A stretch of 64,000 bases of DNA, from assembly GCA_023474345.1 (NCBI GenBank), contig JAMCXS010000019.1:1-64000 (forward strand). Direction: 5' to 3'. This document shows, in pieces, positions 1 through 11,091 of the stretch. The stretch is from Acidobacteriota bacterium (lineage in GTDB: Bacteria; Acidobacteriota; Terriglobia; UBA7540). The position numbers were made by a program, and so were the translations under genes. The notes beneath the pieces were generated by a model, which was not told the DNA's origin, searched no databases, and saw only the letters and a program-made list of their open reading frames with translations. Numbering within the stretch: the stretch's first letter is position 1; every line of letters begins with the position of its first letter.

Positions 1-348
1 ACGCCCCACAAAACAAGCAGGACCAATGACATCCAGGGTGCGCGCCATGTAGCGTACCTACGCATTCACGCACCTTCCTCGGGTCCAGTCCAACACGCAA
101 CACCCCTCTTTGAGCGCCGTACCTGACAGAACCCATGGTTATTTTAACACACCCTTTAGATGCAAGATCAATGCTCCTCGGCGGCCGATTTGTCGTTGAC
201 AAGAATTCGCGGGAAAACTCATAATGGCGGGTGTCATCACCTTCCAGAATTATTCGAATGAGCGCAGCGATAGAGAGATCTGAATATTTCAGGAGAGCCG
301 CGGAGTGGATAAGTCTGGTTTCCTGCGTCGGCGGCTCAAAGGAGCAGC

Positions 349-2043
349 ATGAGTGCTAAGTATATTTTTGTAACCGGGGGCGTCGTCAGTTCGCTGGGAA
401 AGGGCCTTGCCGCAGCGTCCATCGGATGCCTGCTGGAGGCCCGCGGTCTCAAGGTTAACCTGTTGAAGTTTGACCCCTACCTGAACGTCGATCCGGGAAC
501 GATGAGTCCTTTCCAGCATGGCGAGGTTTACGTTACCGACGACGGCGCCGAGACCGACCTCGACCTCGGTCATTACGAGCGGTTTACTCATGTTCGCATG
601 CGCCGTGAGAACAACTGCACGGCGGGACGAATCTATGAAACCATCATCACCAAGGAGCGGCGGGGAGATTATCTGGGGAAAACCGTTCAGGCGATTCCCC
701 ACGTCACCGATGAGATCAAAGCCGCAGTTCGAAAAGTTGCCTCTGACGTCGATGTTGCAATCGTCGAGGTCGGAGGAACAGTAGGCGACATCGAATCGTT
801 ACCTTTCCTTGAGGCTATGCGGCAAATGCGGCAGGAACACGGGCGCGAGAGCGTCGTCTTTGTCCATTTGACCCTGGTTCCGTTCATTAGCGCTGCGGGA
901 GAACTGAAGACGAAGCCCACGCAACATTCGGTCAGGGAACTGCGAGAAATTGGTATTCAGCCGGATATCCTTCTTTGCCGGACGGACCGCTATCTTTCGC
1001 CGGAGTTGAAAGCCAAGATTGCGCTATTTTGCAGCGTCCCCCGCGAGGCGGTGATTACCGCAAAAGATGTGAAAAACATCTATGAGGTGCCGATTGTTCT
1101 GGGGGGTGAAGGACTGGATATCCAGATTCTTCGCTGCTTGGGAATGAAGGCAGGCGAACGCGATATGACTTCCTGGGCCGATCTGGTCGAGCGCCTTCGC
1201 CATCCCGGCCGGGAGGTTTCAATCGGCATTGTGGGCAAGTATGTCGAGTATCAAGACTCTTACAAAAGCCTGCACGAGGCTCTTGTGCATGGCGGCATTG
1301 CCAATGATGCCCGGGTCAACGTGGTCTGGGTTGAGGCTGAAGGCCTCGACGCCGAGAACTGGGAACAGCAGTTGGAAGAGTTCGACGGAATCCTGGTGCC
1401 GGGAGGATTTGGCAAGCGGGGTATTTCCGGAATGCTGCGGGGAATTACTTATGCCCGCACCCGCAAGGTGCCGTATTTCGGAATTTGCCTGGGGATGCAA
1501 TGCGCGGTGATCGAATACGCGCGCAACGTCTGTGGGCTGGAGGGCGCGAACAGTTCCGAGTTTGACCCTTCCACAGCTCATCGGGTGATCTATAAGCTGC
1601 GCGAATTAAGGGGAGTCGATGAACTGGGCGGAACGATGCGCCTGGGGGCCTGGACGGCCCGGCTCAAGGAAGGCTCTTTTGCGCACCAAGCCTACGGGCA
1701 GCTTGAGATATCCGAGCGCCATCGCCACCGGTATGAATTCAACCGCGAGTATGAGACCACGCTGGTGGCACACGGCTTGGAGGTTGCCGGTGAGACTCCG
1801 GACGGCACTTATGTTGAGATTGTTGAGCTTCGGGATCATCCCTGGTTTTTGGGGTGCCAATTCCATCCTGAGTTCAAGTCGCGTCCGCTTGATCCTCACC
1901 CCCTGTTCAAGGCGTTTATTCGGGCGACGCTCGACTACCACGAGAGGCGCCAGGCCGGGAAAGCGGCAGCCTCGAATTCCGCGCAGGAGTTGGTTGAGGA
2001 TGGCTCCGAAGTTCCCCGCCAGGCGGTGCCTCCCGACCGCTGA
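349..2043 (+). CDS. pyrG: CTP synthase
   Basis: Translation [33 protein letters not shown] plus C-terminal glutaminase domain ([19 protein letters not shown]). Confidence 0.98.
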   Translation: MSAKYIFVTGGVVSSLGKGLAAASIGCLLEARGLKVNLLKFDPYLNVDPGTMSPFQHGEVYVTDDGAETDLDLGHYERFTHVRMRRENNCTAGRIYETIITKERRGDYLGKTVQAIPHVTDEIKAAVRKVASDVDVAIVEVGGTVGDIESLPFLEAMRQMRQEHGRESVVFVHLTLVPFISAAGELKTKPTQHSVRELREIGIQPDILLCRTDRYLSPELKAKIALFCSVPREAVITAKDVKNIYEVPIVLGGEGLDIQILRCLGMKAGERDMTSWADLVERLRHPGREVSIGIVGKYVEYQDSYKSLHEALVHGGIANDARVNVVWVEAEGLDAENWEQQLEEFDGILVPGGFGKRGISGMLRGITYARTRKVPYFGICLGMQCAVIEYARNVCGLEGANSSEFDPSTAHRVIYKLRELRGVDELGGTMRLGAWTARLKEGSFAHQAYGQLEISERHRHRYEFNREYETTLVAHGLEVAGETPDGTYVEIVELRDHPWFLGCQFHPEFKSRPLDPHPLFKAFIRATLDYHERRQAGKAAASNSAQELVEDGSEVPRQAVPPDR

Positions 2044-2111
2044 AAACATGGGCGCGGATGTTTCCGAGCCGAATTCGGCCCCGGCTTCCTTGTAGTGGCC
2101 GCACGCAATTT

Positions 2112-2939
2112 ATGAATCGCTTGGTTCGCATTGGCAAGCTTTCGCTAGGACCCGGTCGGCCGATCTTTCTTATAGCCGGTCCGTGCGTCATTGAAAGCGA
2201 AGCGCATGCCCTGATGATGGCCAAGCGGCTGCGCGCCTATACTCACCGGCTCGGCATCCCGTATATCTTCAAATCATCCTTTGACAAAGCCAATCGAACT
2301 TCCGCATCGTCCTATCGCGGTCCCGGACTCAAGCGGGGTTTAGAGATTCTGGCACGAATCCGGAAAGAAGTAGGCGTTCCGGTGCTCACGGACGTTCACG
2401 ATGTCCGGCAGGTAGGCCCGGTGGCGGAAGTCTGCGATGTGCTGCAGATTCCGGCTTTCCTCTCCCGACAAACCGACTTGCTCGCGGAGGCTGGGCGCTC
2501 CGGCGCGGTCGTCAATCTCAAGAAGGGACAATTCCTGTCCCCGTGGGATTTTCGCCATGCTGTTGAGAAGATCGAGAAAACCGGGAACCACCGCATCCTG
2601 CTCACAGAGCGCGGAACGACGTTCGGGTATAACAATCTGGTGGTGGATATGCGCGGGCTTGCCATTATGCGCGAGTGGGGCTACCCGGTGGTTCTGGATT
2701 GTACCCACGCCTTGCAGTTGCCGGGCGGGGGAGGCCAGAGAAGCGGCGGCCAGCCTCAATTTATCGAGACGCTGGCTCGGGCGGGCGTAGCGGTGGACGC
2801 CGACGGCATTTTCATGGAGGTCCACGATCATCCCGAGAAGGCATTGTCCGATGCAACGACGTCGCTGAGCCTTCAACGCTTCCCGACGCTGGCCAGGAAG
2901 CTTCGGGACCTCGGCAGTTTCGTGAGAAAGCTGGGATGA
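2112..2939 (+). CDS. kdsA: 3-deoxy-8-phosphooctulonate (KDO-8-P) synthase
   Basis: FLIAGPCVIESEAHA, YIFKSSFDKANRTS, VVLDCTHALQLPGG motifs; ORF track starts at 2058 but the conserved N-terminus fits ATG at 2112. Confidence 0.95.
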   Translation: MNRLVRIGKLSLGPGRPIFLIAGPCVIESEAHALMMAKRLRAYTHRLGIPYIFKSSFDKANRTSASSYRGPGLKRGLEILARIRKEVGVPVLTDVHDVRQVGPVAEVCDVLQIPAFLSRQTDLLAEAGRSGAVVNLKKGQFLSPWDFRHAVEKIEKTGNHRILLTERGTTFGYNNLVVDMRGLAIMREWGYPVVLDCTHALQLPGGGGQRSGGQPQFIETLARAGVAVDADGIFMEVHDHPEKALSDATTSLSLQRFPTLARKLRDLGSFVRKLG

Positions 2940-3130
2940 TCCTGGACGTGCTCTGCAAGACGACTGGCAGAGGGCCGGGTAAGGGTTCCCGTTTCGGTAC
3001 CCGCTGCCGTGCTTTTCTGCAAATTTCCGCCATGTCATGAATTATTCAGCCTGGGCGTCGGTGAAGCCGGTTGACGCAGGGCGCCAAGTGCGTTACGTTT
3101 GGCGGCGTACAGGAAGCTTTCGAGGGATCG

Positions 3131-4924
3131 ATGGCGTTTCGACTGAGCAACCTCAAAATCAGAGACCAGATCCTCCTGCTCACCGTGCCTCCGCTGTTCG
3201 CTCTGCTTACGGCTGTAGGCCTTCTGTTCTACGGCTATTGGCTGGTGGCGCAAACCACGAATTCCGTCGAGAAAGCGCAAGAAAGCGTGGTCCGTACGGA
3301 AACGCTTTTGCGGCACGCAACCGAGATGCGGATGGGGATTCGTAATTACTTGCTCACCGGGCAACCTTCCTCTTTTTTAACCGATTACCATTTATCGGCA
3401 CGCTCTGTGGCCGACGACCTCGCCGCGCTGCGCGCTCTTGAGTCACCATACCCTTCCAAAATCGCAGCCCTTGAGGCAATCCAGGCGGAGATCGCCAGGT
3501 GGAAACAACAGTGGGTGGCGCCGCTCCTTGAGGGCGGGGCAGAAAGCAAAGCGCGAGCGAAGATGGCTGGGGAGAAAGAGGAAAATCGGCAGTTCCGGAT
3601 GGTTCGGGATTCCCTGTTGCAATTGCTGCGGCAAGAACAAAAAGCCACGGAAGGCCGAATCGCCGGTGCAGAGCGGATGATGCACGGCGCGCTCGCGCTG
3701 GGCGTCCTGGTTTCTTTATTGTTTGGCGGAATGCTCTTTGTCCTGGCGCGCATCGTGGGCCGTATGATCGAGCATCCCGTGCAGCAGCTTATTGATGCTT
3801 CGGAGCGGGTCACCCGCGGTGATTTCCATTCTCGCTTGCCGCTCGAGGTCCAAAACGAATTCGGCACGCTGGCAGGAAGCTTCCTCCACATGACCCAAGC
3901 TCTCCGGCACGAGGGCGAGGAACTCTCCGCGCTCAAGCGATTTTCCGAAGCGGTTACTCAGTGCACTTCTGAAAACGAAGTCTACGATCATATTCTGCAT
4001 TCCTTACAGGAGCGCTTTCATCCCAGCCAAGTCATCATTTTCCGCTTGCGCCCGGAAGAGGATCTGCTCGAAGCCGTGGCGACCCTGGTTCCGTTGCCGA
4101 AGGAATTGCGGGATTGGCCGGTGATGGAGGGCAAGCATAGCTGTAAAGCGGTGCGGATGGGCCGGCCGTTCCGCGTTAACGACGTCACCCTGGAGCCGCT
4201 GTGTCCCGGAAAATTCGCTCTGCCCGGCGAGGGCAGCTATTATTGCGGACCCCTGATCGCCGGCGGCATCATCATCGGTGCCGTGCGCCTGGAGGGTGCG
4301 CGCGACTTCTGGACGCCGGAGCGCGAAAGTCTTCTGGAGAGCTATCTCAGCGGTGCCGCGTCCGTCCTCTCCAACCTTCGCCTTCTGCAGACCATGCGCG
4401 AGCAGGCGAATATCGATCCGCTCACCGGGCTTTATAACCGCCGGTTCTGCGAAGATTATGCTCGCAAGTTGATGGCGATGGCCCGGCGCAAAGACACGCC
4501 TTTGGGTTTCATCATGATGGACCTCGACCACTTCAAAAGCTTCAATGACATTTACGGGCATGAGGTCGGGGACCGCATCCTGCGGCATTTCGCCAAGACC
4601 GTCACCCAGGCCATGCGGGAAACGAACCTTACCGCGCGGATCGGCGGGGAAGAGTTTGTGGTCTTGCTTCCCGATACCGGACCCAAGGCCTGCCAGATGG
4701 TCGCGGAGCGCATTCGCAAAGCCGTGGCGCACATGACCGTGCCGTCAGGCACCGATAAGCCTCTGCCGCAAATTACGGTCAGCCTCGGAGTGGCTGTTTA
4801 CCCCAGCCACGGAACTTCCCTCGAAGAAGTTTTGCAGGCTTCTGACCGAGCTCTCTACGAGTCTAAGCGCGGCGGCCGCAACCGCACCACCCTTTACGTC
4901 GAAGAAACCGAAACCGCCGGGTAA
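3131..4924 (+). CDS. membrane sensor diguanylate cyclase (CHASE3-like/HAMP/GAF/GGDEF)
   Basis: Two TM segments, HAMP-like region, GAF-like region, C-terminal GGDEF domain with ARIGGEEFVVLLPDT; ORF opens at 3071, ATG at 3131 is the likelier start. Confidence 0.9.
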   Translation: MAFRLSNLKIRDQILLLTVPPLFALLTAVGLLFYGYWLVAQTTNSVEKAQESVVRTETLLRHATEMRMGIRNYLLTGQPSSFLTDYHLSARSVADDLAALRALESPYPSKIAALEAIQAEIARWKQQWVAPLLEGGAESKARAKMAGEKEENRQFRMVRDSLLQLLRQEQKATEGRIAGAERMMHGALALGVLVSLLFGGMLFVLARIVGRMIEHPVQQLIDASERVTRGDFHSRLPLEVQNEFGTLAGSFLHMTQALRHEGEELSALKRFSEAVTQCTSENEVYDHILHSLQERFHPSQVIIFRLRPEEDLLEAVATLVPLPKELRDWPVMEGKHSCKAVRMGRPFRVNDVTLEPLCPGKFALPGEGSYYCGPLIAGGIIIGAVRLEGARDFWTPERESLLESYLSGAASVLSNLRLLQTMREQANIDPLTGLYNRRFCEDYARKLMAMARRKDTPLGFIMMDLDHFKSFNDIYGHEVGDRILRHFAKTVTQAMRETNLTARIGGEEFVVLLPDTGPKACQMVAERIRKAVAHMTVPSGTDKPLPQITVSLGVAVYPSHGTSLEEVLQASDRALYESKRGGRNRTTLYVEETETAG

Positions 4925-4931
4925 CGCGTCT

Positions 4932-6326
4932 TTAAATCCGCTTAGGGTGAAATAAAAACAAGCGCGCGTCTCCGGCGCCCAGCCATATGGGTACGCCCCC
5001 TGGGTTCGCCGCGTCGTGCCGGACGGGTATTTCCTTCCCGCTGGCCGGGTCCACTTCGCGGACGTTTTGGGGATCGGCGGCGAAGCTAACCGCCGGCCAG
5101 GCGGTGTAAGCGTAACTGTAATTGGTCAGGAGCACCGCGGTGCGGCTGTCGGCGTGTTTGAAGACGCCGATCAAATAATTCCCGGGCGTCAATCCGGGTC
5201 GCAGTTGCAGCGGGGCGCTTCGCAGGATCGGCGCTGGGTCGGCGCCGCGCGGTACGCGGTAAATCGCCGTGCTGGTCAATTGCATCAGGGTCGGCCCCCA
5301 GTTTTTCAGGCGGGCGTTGATGCGCTGCGCCTGGGCGTAATGGTGGGTGGGCCGACCCGTCTGGGTAAGGAGGGCCCCCGCCTTGAAACTCGGTGGTGAC
5401 CAATAACAGAAATAAAGCACTCCTTTGGCCCCGTATGCCAGCGAGGTGTGGATCTGCCAGCGGATTTGCTCCTCGGTGGGGTCAAAGTGCGAATCAAAGG
5501 CCATATCATTAAAGAAATTCCAAAAGGGAATCTTCCGGGCCAGGGCGTATTTGCGCAGCACGGCCAGATTCGCGCCATAGGCGTCGCGCGTATCCCGCCC
5601 CGGTTGCATAAAGGGGTAGTGATCCATACAGAGCACGTCGGGGTTCACTTCCCGCACGAACCCCGCGACGTATTTTTCATACGGCTGTTCGCCCTGTTCG
5701 CCCAGTTGCTGATCGTTCGCGTAAGTAGGAAGCAGGTTGATAAAGCCCAGCTTGCCGGGGCGTGTCTTTCTGAGATGCTTCACCATGAAGCGCAGATAAG
5801 GAAACAGCGCCGTGCTCGGTTCGTCCCAGATGCGATAACCCCAGCAGGCCGGATGATCGGGAAATTGGTCCGCCTGTTTGATCCGGTCCTCCGTGGCCAC
5901 GATGCCCGGGGTGCGAGGGCCGCCGTAGCCCGGTAAATTCGCGAACCGCCCCGCGGCGTTTTCACCTGGGATGCTGCCGGCGGCGGGCAGGCCGGAATAA
6001 CCCGGCAAATTTACCAACGCTTTCAAGCCGTACTTGCCGCACAGGTCCAGTTGGCGCGAGGCGGCTTCCGGCGTCGCCGCACCAAACCCGCCCATTACCA
6101 CCGTGAAGTTCGCCGCAGCGATCTGCGCGTAGTATTCGTCCATGCGCGAGTCCGCCGGCGGGTCAACCCAGAAACTGATGGCGAAACGGTCCTGCCGGAA
6201 TCGCGCTGGTTCCTCGGATGGGCCGGCGAACGCGGCGCTCCACGCCCTCAGCCGCGCAAGCGCGAGCGTTGCCAAAGCGGACGTGACGAATTGCCGCCGG
6301 CCAAACAAATTTGCTTTATCCATCAC
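4932..6326 (-). CDS. Tat-type secreted protein, putative glycoside hydrolase-like (TIM-barrel style)
   Basis: N-terminal GRRQFVTSALATLALARL signal; body resembles uncharacterised secreted glycosidase-like proteins (WGYRIWDEPS, GAKGVLYFCYWSPP). Confidence 0.6.
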   Translation of the reverse strand: MMDKANLFGRRQFVTSALATLALARLRAWSAAFAGPSEEPARFRQDRFAISFWVDPPADSRMDEYYAQIAAANFTVVMGGFGAATPEAASRQLDLCGKYGLKALVNLPGYSGLPAAGSIPGENAAGRFANLPGYGGPRTPGIVATEDRIKQADQFPDHPACWGYRIWDEPSTALFPYLRFMVKHLRKTRPGKLGFINLLPTYANDQQLGEQGEQPYEKYVAGFVREVNPDVLCMDHYPFMQPGRDTRDAYGANLAVLRKYALARKIPFWNFFNDMAFDSHFDPTEEQIRWQIHTSLAYGAKGVLYFCYWSPPSFKAGALLTQTGRPTHHYAQAQRINARLKNWGPTLMQLTSTAIYRVPRGADPAPILRSAPLQLRPGLTPGNYLIGVFKHADSRTAVLLTNYSYAYTAWPAVSFAADPQNVREVDPASGKEIPVRHDAANPGGVPIWLGAGDARLFLFHPKRI

Positions 6327-6752
6327 CTTTCCCTCGCAATCTTTATTTCACTACCTGTTCCCGACGGTCGGCCGCTATGGCCCGTCAACCTGTACGGCCT
6401 CGTCCTCCCCGGCCACGGCAGCATCGTCACGCCTACGGCGGCGAGCGGTTCCTGCCCCTGACATCGGAACTGGAAACGCGTGCCCAAGGGTATGCTCAAG
6501 CACGCGCCGGGATAGACATCCACGAGCTGCGCTATCCGGTTTTGCTCGCGCCACATCTTACCCCGGCCGGCCATAAAGAACCAGATTTCCTCCACGGTCC
6601 GGTGCGTGATTGCCCGCGAAGTCTGGCCCGAGCTCAAAATGAGCCATGCTCCCGCCTTTCAGCTTGAGCAAAACCCTGACGTCCGACCCGTCCGGCGCCA
6701 CCGCATCGCGCTCCAACGGAAGGCGTTTGGTCTCAAACTTTGCCATCGTCAT
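6323..6752 (-). pseudogene. cupin-domain protein split by a frameshift
   Basis: ORF 6558..6752 (MTMAKFETKRLPLERDAVAPDGSDVRVLLKLKGGSMAHFELGP) continues in another frame as ORF 6323..6637 (SSGQTSRAITHRTVEEIWFFMAGRGKMWRE); together they read as one small cupin. Confidence 0.65.
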
Positions 6753-7300
6753 TCTCCTCTCCGGGAACGTAGACTCCCCGGCCCCCGGAACCGAAGCGCG
6801 TAACGCGGATCATCAGATCCGCGGTTCTTGATTATATCCGCATCTGCAAATCAGACGGCAATTTGTGCATTGCATTGTCAGTGGCTAGCCGGGGTATAAG
6901 TATCCAGGCCGCCAGCCTGATCGGGAACGTTTTCAAGCCCGGCCGTGGGGTGTAGACTGAAGCCAGCCGAAAACTCCAAGACAGAAATCTTCGGTTGAAA
7001 GGCGGTAAACGACCATGATTTCTCCCTCCGCTCACGCGCCAGCGGGCTACGCCTTCTCGAAGGGACACTTGCTGGCTGGGAAGCAAGAATTTTTCGAAAC
7101 GAAATATGCTGGCTTTGGCGACCCCGGACAAGAAAAGCTCTGACAAAAACAATTCGCCATGCGGGATTACAAACGCTACAATTCAAGCGCCTGATGCCGT
7201 AGATGAACCGGTTGGCGTTCGGGTTGGTCGCTGCGGCCGAAGGCGTCGGACTCAATTTGTAACGATCTCTATTCTCAGGAGACAAGGAGTGGGCGTGGCC

Positions 7301-8584
7301 ATGAAGCATCAGGAAGAAAATCTCATATCAAGTGCGCGTGATTCTCAAGCGGTACCCATGCGATCTTTTAGGGCTCGCAGGCTGGGATTAGCCGTTTTTC
7401 TCATGTTGACGCTGGCAAGAGTTGCCGGAGCTTGGCCGCCCAGCAATCGAGTGCCTCCCATGGGGTGGGAACCCTGGAATTTTGACCATTGCGGCACGAT
7501 GTACAAATGGGATGAACAATATTACAAAAGACTTGCCGACTTCTTTGTGACTTCCGGCCTGAGGAATCTGGGGTACAAGTACCTGACCATTGAGTGCAAC
7601 GATCACTACCGGGATCAGAATGGCCAGATTCAGCCGAACCTGCATCTTTTCCCTCACGGGTTTCAGGCCATAACCGAATACATTCACAAAAGAGGGTTAA
7701 AGGTGCGAACTTATACGGACGCGGGGAAAGGGAAATGTGGCAATACCTTTCAGGGCGCAGGATCTTTAGGCCACTATGATGACGATGTCCATCAGTGGAT
7801 AAAATTTGGTTTTGACGGAGTGAAGATCGACTGGTGCGGTGGAAATAGCCTGCACCTGGATCCCAAAACTCAATATCTGCAGTTTGCTGACGCAATGAAA
7901 AAGAGCGGCCACACCTTTTGCGTGGAAATCTGTTCCTGGGGCAGAGGAGACCCCTGGGAGTGGGGAAGAGATGCCGGGACCTTTTGGCGAACCAGCGATG
8001 ATATTGATAACTGGGATCGCAAGTCCACGATCGGCGGGACTTGGCAGGGCTTACTGAGGAATATCGATGCCAACCGGCATCCTGACCCGAAATACGTGGG
8101 ACCCGGGAAAGGGTGGAATTACCCTGACATGCTCGAGGTTGGGGTTCCGGGTGGACTCAATGAAACCGAAGAAAGAACTCAGTTCAGCATGTGGGCCATA
8201 ATGGCCGCGCCGCTCTTCCTTGGCAACGACGTCTTCAACATGCCGCGCTATGCCAGGGAAATTGTCATGAACAAGGAAGTGATCGCGGTCGATCAGGACC
8301 CGCTTGGCATCCAGGGCAACGTCGTGAAGCAGTCCGACAATGGCGAACTTCAAGTGTGGGCCAAGGAACTCAAAAACGGCTCCAAAGCTGTCGCCCTTTT
8401 AAATCGGGACGCCACAGTTCACCTGATGACAGTCAACTGGATCGACCTTGGCATATCCGGAAAATGGCGTGTCCGCGACCTGTGGGAGCACCGGGATAAA
8501 GGGACGTTCGCAAGTCAATACAGCGCCCCGGTCCCATCGCACGGGACGGTCCTGCTGGAGCTCTCTCCTCTGAACAGGGATTAG
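7301..8584 (+). CDS. GH27-type alpha-galactosidase (secreted)
   Basis: VPPMGWEPWNFDHCG, YLTIECNDHY, VRTYTDAGKGKCG, FDGVKIDWCGGN, EVGVPGGLNETEERTQFSMWAIMAAPLFLGND; signal peptide after ATG 7301. Confidence 0.93.
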   Translation: MKHQEENLISSARDSQAVPMRSFRARRLGLAVFLMLTLARVAGAWPPSNRVPPMGWEPWNFDHCGTMYKWDEQYYKRLADFFVTSGLRNLGYKYLTIECNDHYRDQNGQIQPNLHLFPHGFQAITEYIHKRGLKVRTYTDAGKGKCGNTFQGAGSLGHYDDDVHQWIKFGFDGVKIDWCGGNSLHLDPKTQYLQFADAMKKSGHTFCVEICSWGRGDPWEWGRDAGTFWRTSDDIDNWDRKSTIGGTWQGLLRNIDANRHPDPKYVGPGKGWNYPDMLEVGVPGGLNETEERTQFSMWAIMAAPLFLGNDVFNMPRYAREIVMNKEVIAVDQDPLGIQGNVVKQSDNGELQVWAKELKNGSKAVALLNRDATVHLMTVNWIDLGISGKWRVRDLWEHRDKGTFASQYSAPVPSHGTVLLELSPLNRD

Positions 8585-8696
8585 CGGGTAGTGGTGTGTG
8601 GTTGGCGCACCGCGGCTTTTACCGTAGTGCCGGCCTATGACCGTGCTGTAGCGTCGAGCTGTGCTCGACGCCGCTGACTTTGTCGCAAGGAAATCG

Positions 8697-9731
8697 CTAG
8701 CTAGCATACGCGCCGTACTTCTTGGCGGATTCTACGAGCGCGTGAATATTTTCGGCGGGCGTTTCAGTGCCCATAGCGCAACCGGGGCCGAGGATGAATC
8801 CGCTATCCGGCTTCCAGATTTCAATCAACTCCCGGCAGGCGTCTTCAACTTCAGCCGGCTTGCCAAACGTCAGCAAGCGCGTATCGATATTCCCCAGCAG
8901 GCAGGTTTTGTGCCGTGCCGCCTGCTTAATCTTAGCCGGGTCGGTCTTGTGATCCACTTCGAGCACCTGCGCGCCCGTGGCGATGAAGTCATCCGTGATG
9001 GCGCCGGTGTTGCCGCAGATGTGGTTGTGCAGGATTATGCCGTGTTCCTTCAGTTCCTCTGCCATCTTTCTCTCATGCACCCACGGGTACTTGCGGTAGT
9101 GCTGGGGTGAAATCAAATCCGGCCCGGCGGCGGGTTCGCCGATTGAGGTGGAATGGCCTCCGCACTCGATGAGCGCATAGGCGTAACGCGTCGCCACCCG
9201 CCGCGCGTAATCGAGCAGCCCATGAATCAACTCCTCTTGCTCGCCGAGAGCGATATCCGTCATCAGTTCGCTCATGCCGCGCAGTTGCGTTGCCAGGTCC
9301 ATCGGCCCCTGATCCGCCCGTGCGCAAATCCAAACCTTGTCCCCGATTTCTTTTGACAATATCCGCGTGGCCTTCAAAATCTCCGACATCGGGAAAGTCG
9401 TATAGGGGTCCGGAACTTCCAGGTCCGAGACCTCCTCAAGGCTTCGCAGTCGAGGCTTACCGGTGGCGGGAGCAGCATCGTCGCGGTAGATCACCTCCAC
9501 GCCGCACGCCTGGGCGTTGCAGGCCGTGCCGTTCTCCAGCAGGATCATGTCATGGCCAAATTCCCGCCACGCCTTCAGCATTGCTTCGGCCAGCAGTCCG
9601 CCGTCCCGAAAAACTTCCCGCATCGGCAGTCCCGTGGCGTAGGCGGCGGGTTGGAAGTTGTGAAGGTCCACCGGCACGCGGTCCGGTGGCCGCAGTTCGA
9701 TGGCAGCTTGCACACGTTCGATGGAAGTCAT
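8697..9731 (-). CDS. uroporphyrinogen decarboxylase-like (URO-D/methyltransferase-type) protein
   Basis: RPPDRVPVD N-terminus, GPDLISPQHYRKYPWVHERKMAEELKEHGIILHNHICGNT, VLEVDHKTDPAKIKQ, LLGNIDTRLL pattern. Confidence 0.85.
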   Translation of the reverse strand: MTSIERVQAAIELRPPDRVPVDLHNFQPAAYATGLPMREVFRDGGLLAEAMLKAWREFGHDMILLENGTACNAQACGVEVIYRDDAAPATGKPRLRSLEEVSDLEVPDPYTTFPMSEILKATRILSKEIGDKVWICARADQGPMDLATQLRGMSELMTDIALGEQEELIHGLLDYARRVATRYAYALIECGGHSTSIGEPAAGPDLISPQHYRKYPWVHERKMAEELKEHGIILHNHICGNTGAITDDFIATGAQVLEVDHKTDPAKIKQAARHKTCLLGNIDTRLLTFGKPAEVEDACRELIEIWKPDSGFILGPGCAMGTETPAENIHALVESAKKYGAYAS

Positions 9732-9768
9732 ACCCCTCGCTTTCTGATTCGAGCATCAGGATAAATTG

Positions 9769-11091
9769 CTACGCCAGAATCGCAACGCTTTTAGGCTTCG
9801 CGCAGTCATTACCCTGGTCAAGCCACGTGCGGGCCAGGTTCCGGATGGATTCCAGGTCGTGGCTCATTCCCGTCAGAGTGTAATAGACATGCCGCTCCGA
9901 CCATCGGTTGAGCTTCATATCGCGTGCCTCAATGGCGTAGTCATGTTTGACATCCTTCAGAGGCTCGTCCACGATGTAGTGCGAAAACGGGCCAAAACTA
10001 TAAGGGTAAGGCGAGCCGGGCTTGTAAAAGTGGGTTTGGGAGTTCAGCCAGCCGACGGGCCAGTGGTCCCACCGTGCCGCGCCCCATCCCCAGCCACCGG
10101 TATCCGTGAAGGAGTGGTCAACCACCTGGCTTTTTTCCGGCGGGAACCCGCCCGCGCCTCCCAAGACAGCGAACAAGTATCCCGCCTTGAAAGGCATCAC
10201 CATGGCGAATCCCGGCGAATGGGAGATTTCCAACAGGAGCTCGGCGTTACCTCGTCGCCGCGGCTTGCCCTCGTCGCTCCAGTACACGTCATACTGCAAG
10301 TTCCGGTAGGCGGCAATCACGGAGCCTACGTGGTAATCCCCGTGCTGAGGGTCCTGGGGAAACAGATCCTTCCACGTGGTCCCGCTCGGCGCCAGCGCAA
10401 AAAAGTCGATTGGCTGCCAGCTATAGCCGTCCGGATTATCCGGCATTAAGGTTTCATACGTCAGGCGGCGCCAGACGTGACCGTTGGGCAGGGCCACGTA
10501 ATCTTCCGTCCCGCGCAAGGCAGGATTGGAATCATCCCACAGGTTCACGCAGCAGTAGTTCCAGCGAACCCACACCTGCTCCGGCCCGCTCTCGATGATA
10601 TCCACGGAGCTATTGTGTTCCTTCCGGCCGTTCTGGTTGAAAAGCTCCGCCCAGCCGTTGTTTCCCTCGAAAAACTGATTGCAAAGGCCCACGCCGTTCG
10701 GAAGCTCCATCCAGGGACAGTAGCTTGCCTCGTGGCTGAAAACAAACCGGTGCGACCCATCCTTCCAGATGACGATGATGGCTTTTCTGGGGTTCAGATC
10801 CGCGTGGGGCGGGCTTGGTTCAAGCGGGCCTTTATAAAGGCCCGGGGCATAATCGTTGACTTCATACGCCGAGACGCCCGCGGTCTCGCGCTTGGCCAGT
10901 TCCGCCACCGTGATGGGAGCAGGTTTTTCATAGAGCGGATCCGGCGCCGCGCCTTGTGGAGAGACGGATTCGCCCGCCGCGGGAGCGCCCGCAGCGAGCG
11001 AGTCCGAAGCTTTCAGACTACCGACTCCTCCCAGCAGCAGGCTCGAGCCCGCGACGGCTTTGTGCATAAAATTACGGCGTGTGATGGACAT
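9769..11091 (-). CDS. Tat-signal secreted protein of unknown function
   Basis: MSITRRNFMHKAVAGSSLLLGG twin-arginine signal; body rich in Trp/Tyr, no family recognised. Confidence 0.75.
   Translation of the reverse strand: MSITRRNFMHKAVAGSSLLLGGVGSLKASDSLAAGAPAAGESVSPQGAAPDPLYEKPAPITVAELAKRETAGVSAYEVNDYAPGLYKGPLEPSPPHADLNPRKAIIVIWKDGSHRFVFSHEASYCPWMELPNGVGLCNQFFEGNNGWAELFNQNGRKEHNSSVDIIESGPEQVWVRWNYCCVNLWDDSNPALRGTEDYVALPNGHVWRRLTYETLMPDNPDGYSWQPIDFFALAPSGTTWKDLFPQDPQHGDYHVGSVIAAYRNLQYDVYWSDEGKPRRRGNAELLLEISHSPGFAMVMPFKAGYLFAVLGGAGGFPPEKSQVVDHSFTDTGGWGWGAARWDHWPVGWLNSQTHFYKPGSPYPYSFGPFSHYIVDEPLKDVKHDYAIEARDMKLNRWSERHVYYTLTGMSHDLESIRNLARTWLDQGNDCAKPKSVAILA

Noticed and set aside
4004-4732. 242-aa minus-strand ORF
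   Set aside because: Antisense to the GGDEF gene with no family features.
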